Positions 48,401 through 60,400 of a stretch of DNA of 64,000 bases are shown one piece after another. The stretch is from Phalacrocorax aristotelis. Its lineage: Eukaryota; Chordata; Aves; Suliformes; Phalacrocoracidae. A program made the position numbers and the translations under genes. The DNA is taken from the NCBI RefSeq assembly GCF_949628215.1, contig NC_134279.1, positions 14,225,541 to 14,289,540 of the forward strand. Direction: 5' to 3'. The notes beneath the pieces are model-generated. The model saw only the letters and a program-made list of their open reading frames with translations. It was not told the DNA's origin and did no database searches. Every line of letters starts with the position of its first letter. The first letter of the stretch is position 1.

Positions 48401-51400
48401 ACTGCCACAGAGCCCTCAGACAGCTCAGCTCCCAGTCACCAGGAACAGGAATGTGAGTCTGTGCTGTTGACCAAGCACATCTAATGCACAAAGCCCTCTG
48501 CACACCACCAGCCTGTCTTCATCATCCACCTTTCAACATGCAGCAGGCACGAGCTGAACAGTCAGCATCTGGGCTTTGTGGTAGCGTGTTATTTACTGAC
48601 CACTGGAAATAAATGAGAAGCTTTGAGACAGATGGCTCATTTACAAAATACTGACTGCCACAGGAAATGTTTTTCCTATCCAACTCCAGTGGTCATGTTA
48701 AAGCTCATACATAATCTTCCACTTCTCTGCTACCCATCATTTCCTTCTGAAATGCATTTGTTATCAGGAATCACAAATGACAGATCAAAACCTAAGGCAT
48801 GTACTCACATATGTGAGCCTCAGCTCAGACCTGGCATAATACCAGCTGCTTCCTGCTTTGAATTCTAAGATGCAGTTAAGCAAATGTACAGGGTATGCCT
48901 CCACAGTCAGGTGACAGAAAGGACAGCCCTTCCTGAAGGTTTTTAGAATTTTTAATTTATTTAATTTTTTTTAAGCGACCAACATCCAAACCTCAACTGT
49001 AACCAAGTCCAACCCTCCTCCTTAGAAGAGAGCAGCAGAGAGGGCTGTGACAGGTTTATTCCCTGCCCATAAACAGCACCATTGTGCTTTGTGTTCCAAA
49101 CAGCACCACGCTGAGGGTTCTAAGGACCAGATTCAAAGTGCTCAGGCAGCTGGGCTGTGCTCCAGCCCCAGATTGCCACATCCTATGGGCATATGGCTTT
49201 TCTACACATTGCTTGTGGCTGGTTGAAGCAGCCTTTAGAAGGAGAAAGCTATCTCAGGAGAGGCTGTGATGGCTAGCTGTGCTGCAGGTATCAGCACATT
49301 CACCCAAACAAAGAGGTACTCTAAGAACACCACAGAGACCTACTGGATCGGAGGCAGACAGCAGGCACCTCTGGATAAGAGCTTCAAATGCAGTCTTCAG
49401 AATAAGGTGCTCCTCAGGGATGGGCTTCTTGGTAATCTTCTCCGTGGGCAGTGCCTGCACCTGCTGAGAGACAGAGCAGGTGAAGCTTTTCCAGGTCACT
49501 GTGACCATGTATTGTTTTCAAGTAAACCAAGTGGCATTATTAGCCAGCTTTGCACAACTCCTATTTCTTCCCTGTGGGTGTGTGGAGGTGACATGAGCAT
49601 CTGCTTTCGCTCCCTCTGGAGAGCTGTGAAGTTGCAGAAGGAAGCAGCTTGTTGGTCCATACTGACTAGAGTATTAAATGTAAAAAGGTAGTGTCTAGGT
49701 GGAGATTACAGTAGCAAAATGCCAGCATGGTATAAACTCTGCAGTACACTTTGGATGTACAAGAAATGCCTGACAACAGGATCTCAGCCTGCAAGGCTCT
49801 GCTGATATACAAACCAAAACTGCAATGCTGGGGCTATGTTACCTGGATGGCATTGCCTATTGGGGCCCCAGGTGCCCCCTCCATGCTGGGTTTTGAAACA
49901 GTGGGTGGCATGATGCATGGCCCCAGGGGCTGGGGAGCAGGTGGGTAGCCACCCTGCAGCACCGGCTGCCCTGTGGGGAGGTACGAAGGCTGAAAGCTGG
50001 GTGTGCCCGTGGGTGGTGCTGGAGCTGGAGGCTGCTGCATCTGAGACTGCTGATCCGCCAGTGGATTCATGATAGGGGACGTGATGGGAACCGGGGGCAG
50101 GAAATTGTCAGGGACCTGGGGAAAAAACCCAAAACAACAGTGCATTTATGCTTCAGTGGCTGCAGGCAGAGCACAACACCCAGCTCCTACAGACTTCCCA
50201 ACCCACAGAAACTGAGAGCTCTGCCAAGCAGAGCGCTGAGCCCCCAGGATGTAAGAATAACAGGGACAGGCAATATAGGATTTCGCTCTGGCTAAACAAA
50301 CTCATTCCTCTGGCTGCAGCTACACAGTAAAAAATGCCCCAGGGAAGAAATATCCTCCAGTGTTTCCAGTCCTGTGTGCTCTGCCTATCCTCCTGCCCAC
50401 AAAGGGCAGGAGCATTGTGCCCAGCCTGCCCATGACCACAAAAGCTGAGTTACAACCACCTCAAACCAGAGCCACTCTTCCCCTGCTAAGGGCACAAAAC
50501 AGAGGTTTGGCAGACCAGCACTAACAGAAGAGTTTCACTAATGGAAACTAACCCACACCTACATCCATTCTTGCTATTGGATCATTGTATTTTTTTATCT
50601 CACTTTTAAAGTGTACATTTTTGTCCACGCAGTACATAGGTCACAGCTAGCAACATGCACCAATAAAGCTTCTGAAAGCCTTTTAAGCTTCTGGCAAACA
50701 GGTTTGTGCTTAGACAGATTATGAGAGCATTTCAGATTCATCCCTAAGCAACTGCCAGTCTGTATGCAGGGTGTTTCAGAAACATTTGGTAGAGGCAGGA
50801 AACAACAAAATGAGCTACTGGCCCGTACTACACACTGTACAAGAATCCAAACAAAAGAAAGAGCTCCCATGGGAATGTGCACATTTCTTCAGGCGTGCAT
50901 GGAAAAAAGGAAAGATTACGGAACCTTGAATTCTTCCCTGAATGAATGATGCCAGAATTAAGCTAGTGGTTTGGGACAGCAAGAAACATATTCCCAATAC
51001 AGTACCAAACTCAGTTATAGAAGCAATGAATCAAGAGCAATAAACTTCTGAGTGTTGGACAAGTTCTTAGTTAGGTGGAAAACAGTTGCTAATTATGGTG
51101 CAGCTTGAAATGCCAGACCTTCTATTTTAAATAGCTCATGTGGTGAGTAATTTTATAATACCCTAAACCACACCCTCATATAGTGGACATAAGGGAAACA
51201 AACAGATGTTTTGACAGAAGTCTCTTAAATACCCAACAGGGAATGCAACAAACATTACTCCTCATTTAGAAGGCAGCCAACCCTCAAGCCCTGGCTATGG
51301 CAGAAATTCTGGCTGTGACACACATGCACAGCAGCAGCAAAAATCCTGTTTGCAGAAGGCTGCTTCTTGAGCTCTCAGGTCCAGCACTTATTCTCATTGA

Positions 51401-54400
51401 CAATTTTCCTCCTTCTACTTAAGAGCTGGAAGCCCTGAAAGGCAATATGCTAGCAGTAAATGTCCCAGCACTGGGGCACAAAGCATCCGCTATCCATCCT
51501 CCAAAAGCTTCTTCATCTTAACTGCAGAGACTAAAACCCAAAGAGTAAGGAAGACTTCTGCATTCACCTTCACCCACAACTTATCTTGCCTGCCCCAACC
51601 GTTTTTTTTTCTCCCCACACTTTACACACTCCAGACTGATTCTTTGCGCCCCAAATGCACCAGGCTCAGAGAGCAGCAGATGACACTGACTGCTGTGGAG
51701 ACATGCAAGACTACAGCAGCACCAGGGGATGAAAAGGCTCACTCTGCTGTGTGCCAACTGCCCCCAGTGCAATCTAAATCTGTTTTACAAAACTGCATTG
51801 TCTCCATCATGAAAATTGCCTTACTCTCAGCAGATCTCTCAGGGTCAGACCCCTCATCAGGATAAATTGCTTCCAGCTCCAGCAAACTCAGTAATCTATA
51901 ACAACTTGCACAGCCTCATCATTTCATGTAAGTATCACCTCCTGCAAAACACCTCTGCTTTACTGAAGTTGAAAATAGTCCAAGGCGTTTTCTTCCCTCA
52001 AACCAAGATCAATGTTGTTATTAACAACCAAAACTTCAGCAAAAAGCCACCATCTCTTCAGAGGCTTAAATATTTCGAGAGAGATAATGCACATTGGAGA
52101 GATATAAAGGCCATTTCTGCTCACAAGGTGCAGCTTTTTGTTTGCTGCTAACCCTTCTTTTTCCTTCTGCCAACATGCCTCCCAGGAGCAGCTTAAGTTT
52201 CTGCTTTTCAAGTGGTGAGCACTCAGTTGTGTCAAGACAGGATTTCTTAGAGTACCTTCTTCTTCTTGGCAGCTCTGTTCAGGGCGGGAGGGTCATTCCA
52301 GCCATTCTGAGGCCCTGGGACAGAAAGCAAACAGAGACTAAGTACCTCGGAGGAGGGCAGTGACACCTTCTTCACGTCAGTTGGGCCAGCTCCCCACCAC
52401 AGCTCTACTGGCAGGGACTTGGCAGAGCCTACTCTCACCTGCCTGCTTCTCTGCCCTTCACCAGGGGCCAGAACAGCTCCTGTGCCAGCCAAAGCCTCCC
52501 AATACCCCAGACATCAGACCCTTTGGGCTCTGCACCCACTGTGCAGGTTTGGCATCTTGACCAACTGTTCTCAAGTTTGACAGAAGTTGATTTTTTTTTT
52601 TTAATTAGCTACTTCTCTTGGAGGTAAAAAAACTTTGAGCAGACATGCCCTTTGAAAACAGCAGGCAGTTGCCTACCATGCCCAAAACACAGTTCTGCTA
52701 CACAGACTGTGTATGTGAAGACAGCTTCAGTTACCAGTGTAAAGTTTCTCCTATCTGTATCATATGAGAATAAATGTGAACTGGTTTTGAACTTTTTCTT
52801 TTTCCATGATCACTGTAACATTATTATAAACATTAATCAGCAGCAGAGATGTCAGAAACCATGGGTGAATAAGAACACCAATTAAGCTGCATCCACTTCC
52901 CAAAAGCTGCTGCGGTGATTGTGTACTGGGATGGATTTCTAAGTGACAGTTAAGACATGTTCCCCAGCAAGAAAATACAGAAGGAAGAGGCATAAGAGGC
53001 AACAGGAGCCTTAAACGTTTCAGGCCAGATTCACCCAGCCACCCTGGAGACACGAAATAGCCATAAAAGCAGGTTTCCCCTGCCAGCTACAGCATGTTTA
53101 TGGGTGCTTTGTGTCCCAAAAGCAGAGCAGAGCTGCTGGAGCAAGGTGGCAAAATCTAGCTTTTTGCACCAAGGGCAAAAACAGGTTTGAAACAGGAAGA
53201 AGCACTGAGGATGCCTGAGCAGATTCACTTTGCGTCCAGGGTGTTGTTCTGTACCAAACCTTCTGTTCTTCTAGGAAAGCACACTCTGTGCAGCTGCAAG
53301 ATTTGTACACCAAAGCTCACGTTCATGCATTAGAAGTAGTTCCCCATCTCATCACAGAGTGTGTGTAATTGGGACCACAGCATTTTGTCTCAGCATTAGT
53401 GCAGCCTCCCTGAGTAATCAGGATTTATTGCACAAAGCCGTAAAAAGCCAACAACACCAAATCCCTACTCAATGGACTTTTTCACCACAGTGTTTTTCAA
53501 CTTAGCAGATGATGAATTCACCTTAGACAGCAGAGCTTAACGTCACTGCAGAATTTGCTCAATTTGTCTCAAATTTCATTTGCTCCTGAGCTTTTGTTAA
53601 ACAAGTTCCCCATCCAGAGCATGTTAAAGGGGTAAATGAAAAACCATTTAAAACCCCTTTCACATCTGCTTTCTCTTTAACCAAAGCCAGTACCATCTCC
53701 CAACAGCCATGTGCCCCAGGGGCTCCTCTGTTCCTCCCCATCCAGAAAATTCCAGAGTATTTCTGATTAGGAAGTCTAACTTCTGCAGTGCTGATAATGG
53801 CAACATGTTAAGAAAATCTCCCAGACTGTTACTGCTGTTAATTTCCTGGAATAATTTGCTTTAAAGAAGAAAAACCAGCATTTGTTTCTGTGGTTAAAAA
53901 CTCCAGATATGTTATTGGTTTTAATTAAGGAATTAAAAATTGATTTGATTAAAGTCTAACTGACAAACAGCATTGCACTTAACGTTCTCTGAAGAACATA
54001 TGCATTATTGGTGTCTGTTCAATTAATTTCATGTAGTGGCTGTAATTGTTCTCAGGTTAGGTTGTACCTAGTTCACCTGCGAAGGGAGAGGCCTGGTCTT
54101 GAGTTGGTAGGCTTTCTGCAGATAAAATGCAAAGAACTAAAAAAAGATTTTCTTTGAAAATAATAAAACAATTGGTCTGTAAGTTTTGATCAGCGATTTA
54201 GTTCCAATAAGCACAAGAAGTCAGGAAAAAAAAAAGCCTAATTACAATGCCAGTTTAGAGACTAGTCATTTGTCCAAACCATCCCATGGAACTGCTTTTG
54301 TCTGCCTTCCCTTAAAACAAGCCTATTGCACTTTTCATGCAGTAAATCAGTGTTTCTAGTTGTTCCTAACACATATTGTAGAGTCCTGGCCCACTTTCTT

Positions 54401-57400
54401 ATCTCTTCCTGTGTTCTCATTTTCTATTGCTACCAGCCAGTGCAGCCAACAGACCATTACTCTTAGCAACGTATCTTCTCACCATCATTTGACCATTCCA
54501 GAAAGCTTTGCAGAAAATGCGTAAAGTACTTGACTTCAAGGTGGATGCCAACTATTTTCCCAAATCAAGGCACACTCTCAACTGCATCCAGCCCAGTGAG
54601 GGGGGGAAAAAAAAAAATAAAAAAGGTATGTTCACACAGCAGCTTTACAGCCATGTGAAAAGACACGTTGCCTGCTCAGACTGAGCAACAAATCCAAATG
54701 GCAAAACAGCCAACAAAGCCTTCGTCATTTCAAAGAGAAGAGGAATATCGGTGATGTGATAACTTCTGCCCCTGGGTTTGGTCTGATGCGCTTATAGTTC
54801 TGGTGCAAACCCTTTCCTTAGCTCAGAATTGCTCTATCGCAATTTTGAACAATATTCAAAACTCTGAAAATTAAAACACCCTTGAAAGCAGGTTCAAAGA
54901 TCTATTGCAAAACAAAGTGAGATAGGTTGAAAATGAAATTAAACGTGGGCTTTTCTTGCTTAATGAAGCTCCAAGCACAACTTAACATACTGATGTTATA
55001 CGCATTTGCCTAAAACAGAAGATATTCATAGAACTGTTTCTTTTTAAGTGCATCTTTAAATCTAAGCCAGTTCAAAGGTCAGGTGCTTTTCAGGACCTGA
55101 AATTTGAGATCTTTTTTCCTTCCTCCCTTACACATTTGCAAAGTGAAACATGATGTTCCCAGACTAGATCATCACCACACACACACACACACACACACAC
55201 ACCCCCCACTTCAAAGCCAAGATCAGCATCGCTGTTGTTCTGCACTGGAACATTCAGAGCTACAGGTGAGATCTACTGGCTGCAGATTTCGCTGGTTCTA
55301 TGGGACCTCATGCCAATGAGCAATGCAGTTACTCTGGAAAATATGTTGGTGGTTAAGCATGTTAAGCATGTACACTATAATTTCTGCATTTACAAAGCAA
55401 GGTTTTTTTAGTTCTTGTTTATATGTTTTTTGAATGGTGTAATCTAAAAATTGGAAAAGTGTGCTCTTCAGATACCTCTTATCTTTTTTCCACAGTTCTC
55501 CAGCTGCAGGCAGCAGTTGCGTCCCAGCAACCCACATGCATGAGCCACCTGGCCTTGGCACCTCACTGTGCCCTGGAGTCCACCCCTGCATTTCAGCCCA
55601 AGGCTGGTGTTTGCCAGGAATCAGAGGTGATGCCCGCATTCGGGTTTCTGAAGGTTGTACTGGCTGCCTTCTCACCACAGCTGCTGGGAAAAACACAAGC
55701 AGCACTGACAGTTCTCAGAAAGTTTTATAAAAAGCCTAGTATGGACAACTTTTAATTTTGAAAGGAAATCTTGCAAGGCAATGCAGATAATGACTGCTTC
55801 AATTCCCCTTACATTAAAATGACATAGGCACGGTGTGTTAGACTACTGTCTATGTGGATTACACAATTTTACAAATCAACTGGTGTTGCCGTTAATGTCC
55901 CTAATTTCTATTGTCCAGAGTACAGAGCTTCACCTGCTCTGAGTGCGCCACATGGACCATGTTACTTCGCTGTTAACGCAAGAAACTTAGCAAGTGACAG
56001 ATCTGAAGTGCCTGTCAGTGGCACAAGCATAGTAGTAAAATTGATAAAGAACAATCTTCGTATTCCTTGCATTTATTTGGAGATGCAGGAACTATGCTGT
56101 CTACATTATGATGCGCTGCTTCACATCCCAGGCCTAGAACCCTATCCAACACTTCTTCCTCTGTCCAATTTAATAATTTCTCTGGCTTAGAGATATGAGT
56201 CTGACATACCCTGTAACATGCAGTCAGGAGAGGTCACAGTACAGCATCTCCAGGAACAGAAGACACTGAATCTGGCTGTAGGACGGAGAGAAAAGGCGTC
56301 TTCTCCTCTTGCAGCCCTGGTGGCTGCCCTACACCAGTCCTCTCTATTTCTTGACAGAGCTAAAGACCATTTCTCCCCAAAACACAACTGTGTTTGCAAA
56401 GGCAATGCCATGAAAGATGTGAGCTCCCAGCCTCACAGATGCCAGGAGTACCACTCATAGGACTGCTGCTGCCAACACAAAGACACTAACTATGCTTTTT
56501 CTGCACTGTATCACCCCTAACAGACTTTTAAAAGAAGAAAGGGAGTCACAGTGCAGTCCTTAGGGCCTGCCAGCAGAGTCAGCATCCCTGGAACATATCT
56601 CAAATCCTGCATAACATTCCCTCTGCTCCTGCTTCCCAGGTCTGGTCCTTGACTCTCCAGCTGGACCACCTGGATGTGAAGTATGTTTATGCCCAGGTTT
56701 AGAAAAGGACAGCCCATACTTCCTGCACAGTCTGACATATGCAAAGCTGTTGTTTCACAGGGCGCTAAATGAAGAGACAGGTTTGTTACAATAAGCGAGG
56801 TCACCATCCCATGGCAAACAGTTACACGCAGGCAGTCACAAGGAGACACCAAGTCCCACCTCAGTGAATGCTCTCACAGTACGTGCTCAAACATGCTCTT
56901 ATGTCAGCCACACATGTTTTTGATTAACATTCATGAAAGAGACATGTCAAAGCATTTCTAAATCACTTCTAATTATCTTTTAAGGCATTCACAGCTATAG
57001 TAAATCCCATTGCACTAAATGGTTAGGAAAAAAAATAATGGAAGAACTGATGCCACAGGAAATGCTGTTTGAATTAAATACGCTGCCAATCCCAGCCTTG
57101 AAATGCTGCTCACAGACTAGGGACAAATTATATCTGCAAAATTATTCTGCGAGGAGAATTGGGATCATCATCTCTGCAGCAGTTAGGAAAACTTGATCAT
57201 TCTGGTATTTTGCTCTCCAGCCTCATAAGAGGTTTTGATGGCAGCCTCACAAGGTTAAAACTGTGCCACCATCCATCCACAGTATATATGACAGCCTCAT
57301 AAAAAGACAATGCTGTAGCACCCTGTCTTGGGCAAGACAAAAGCTCTGTGTTTGTGGCAAGGTCTGTTTTGCAAGAAAAAGACGACTGCTCACGCTGCTC

Positions 57401-60400
57401 ATCAAGTGCTCACTGCAGCAACATGGCTGTATCAACGCCAGATGCACAGGGAAGATGATGTGTTTTAGAAATGCTTTGAATTGACCTCTAAGCACAAGCA
57501 AACTTTGTACAGAGCAGTCACAAAGAAAAGGTGCATATTTAGCTGAGTAATAGAGCAAACCCTTCCCTCCCCCTGCCTGCCCCACCCCAGTCCAAGCGCA
57601 GACCTGTTCTCTGGGATGCAGGAAGGTCACTGGCTGCAGGCAGAGTACCTGTTGGTCCAGTAGGTAATGCATAAGCCACAGAAGTTGCTGGAGGTCCTGT
57701 CCTGCCATGCTGAAAGGATGCGCCAGAAGAAGGAAGAGGGAAGGAAGAGATGGGATTCAGGCTTGTCGGGGAGAGTTGAGGCTGCCCAGGGTACAGCATG
57801 GAGGGCATTGAGTGGGCAGCGGCAGAGGGCAGGTAGGAAGGGGTGGTGTTAGGGGCAGGGTTCGGGTAAGAGGCTGAAGCAGGGACAGCTATAGGCTGCT
57901 GGGGCTGATAGAGAGCTGGTCCCTCTGTTCCACAAGAGTACTGCTGTGCAGCCTGATACACTACAAAGAGGGAGAAAAGACATTGAGTCAGTGAGTTCAT
58001 AACAGAGGAGCAGGTTTCATCTGCCTCTGCTTCGTCTCCACCTGAATCTCCTCTCCTCCTGCCTCTTCCCCCTCAAACAACTTACCTGTCCAGCCAAATA
58101 CCGGCTCCCACAACTCTGGCTGCACTTGCAGGACTGCTCAAAACCTCAGCCTGCCACTGGGAGCGGGGAGCCAGAGAAAGAACTGCATTGGTTGTATGGA
58201 CTCCTATTCTCCCCCACACTCTCCAGCCCAGAGCCACCATGCCACTCAGGGTGGGGCTGGGGTACATGGATGCTGCTGCTCTGGATGTTTTCTGGACCAC
58301 TGCAATCCTCACAGTGCCTCTCAGGGAAGGGAAACCCCTGTTCCAGGTTTGCACAAAGGGAAAGCCTAGGCCAAGGAAGTGAACAGCAGTCTCTGGAAGT
58401 GAATGTAAGCTCACAGCCTTTCACTGCGGGCCCTGCAGCTTAACTTCACTGTCTCTTCTCTGCTCTGCTCATCTACGTCCATTTTTCCTCCTGGTGCCTG
58501 TACTTTCAGCCCCCTGATTTGAGTGTTTCAGTGCTCTGCCTGCTTCCTCACTCACCTCTACTACTGCCCTTGTCTCCTCATCCCCTTTCTCATCTTCATG
58601 GAGTCCCAGTGAGAACTGGACGGCCCAGCCACACACAGATGAGATGGGTCCCTCTTTGCCAGGCCCGTACTGCTTCTTCAGGACTCACACTGGTGGATTT
58701 CTGACCCTAGCACACACTTGGGAAGGGCCAGCTGAGGAGTGAATCTAAGCTGTGGGCAGACACCTTCTCAGCAGAGGAGATGGTGTCTGACAGAGGGTGC
58801 CTGATGTCTGGACCCCACCAAGAAATTGCTATCCTCAGATGTCATCTCATGAGCTTTTTTTCTCCCCAACAAGCATGGAACTAGCTCCGTCTGAACCCTC
58901 CCAACCCCAAAGAGGGGACTGGCTATCCCCAAGTAAATTCAGCCTCATCACCTGGCTGGCTCATCCAGGTGGGAGGGAGAGGGGAGCTGCTGCTACTCAC
59001 TCTGTGGGTACGTTGGCCGGGCCCCTGCTTGTGAGTACATGCTGTAATTGGAAGATGTGGCTTGCTGTGGTGGCATGTTAGGGTTAACGGCACCTGGTAT
59101 AATAAACCCTGGAGGAGGTGCGTTGTCCCCCTGTAAAAAAAAAAGATTGCAGGATAAAGGGTAGGGAGAGATAGGATTTAGTCAGCAATGGTAATGCAGT
59201 GCTGAAGGAAAACTGTAACAAAATGATCAGTTCACATTTCAAGGCCTGAAACATCATTCCCTGGAAGAGCTGCTAGCACAGGGGAAAATGCCTCCAACCA
59301 CCCCAGCGCCTTAGGGTGCCCAGCATAACACTGAAAGCACAGCTTGTATGTGCAGTGACTTCAGCAGCAGCAGAGCAGCACGTACCTTCCTGCATAAGGA
59401 ATGGTCCTTGCCAGTGCTGCCCGTTATTCAGGCAGTCCAAGACCACCCTCCATCCACAGCTTTCAACAACTTAAACGTTAACTTTAAAGCTCCTAATTTC
59501 CATGGAAAAGAGGGAAAGGAAAAATACTATCACACTTCAAATATTCCAGTGTGGAGCAAAGCCTGGGGGTGGGGGGGATGGGGGAGCTCAGAACACACTG
59601 AGCTCCCACTCAAGGCTTTCTAGTCACTCATCTGGGCGCTGGTAAAAAAAAGAAAAAAGAAAATGTAACATGAGATGCAAAGGAGCAAAACCAGAGCACA
59701 TATCTGCTCCTTCCGCCTATCCACACCAGACTATGTCAAGCACACAGACTACATCGGGGACATATTGGGGTGGAGCAGGGGCTCAGAGAGGAATAATGAA
59801 GGTTATACCTGTGTGTCAGAGGGACAGCCTGCAGGAGGATGGCTGGGAAGGGCAGTAGGAGTTTTGTTACTCCAGGTAGTGACAGTAGGGGCAATTCTAA
59901 CCTGAATTGAACAAAGAAATACCAATCATGGAAAACAAAACAATAAAAAAGTCTAAAGGGTTTCACAAAATGAGATGCAAAGAAGTGAACACAAACAGGT
60001 TTGCATGCTGGCACTTGTAACACAGCCATAAAATCTCAGAGGAAGAAGGAAAAGTGCATTCAGGACAGACAAAATCACTCTGCATCGGAGCTGAAGTCAA
60101 TTGCAGAATGAAGATGAAGCACTGTGGAGACACGGCTACAACAGGCTGTGGAGCAAGTGCAGTGTTACACACGTCAGTGAGCCAGGTCTGCCTATTTCAT
60201 CACATCTTCCTATTGCAGAAGCTCCTCGCTGGATACTGCATGACACTGAGCATCTCTAGCCACAGCTGGAAGTCCCAAGTTCCATGTTAAATGCAAACAT
60301 ACTGCCTCACACAAAAGCAGTCTGTTTAAATCAAGCATAAGATGAATTAAAAAAGGTTAAAAATCTGATATTCAGCTCTTGCACATGCACAAGCATACAC

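Noticed and set aside
59736-60029. 97-codon minus-strand frame over the optional SEC31A exon
   Set aside because: Wrong frame. The real exon is read in another frame between good splice sites.
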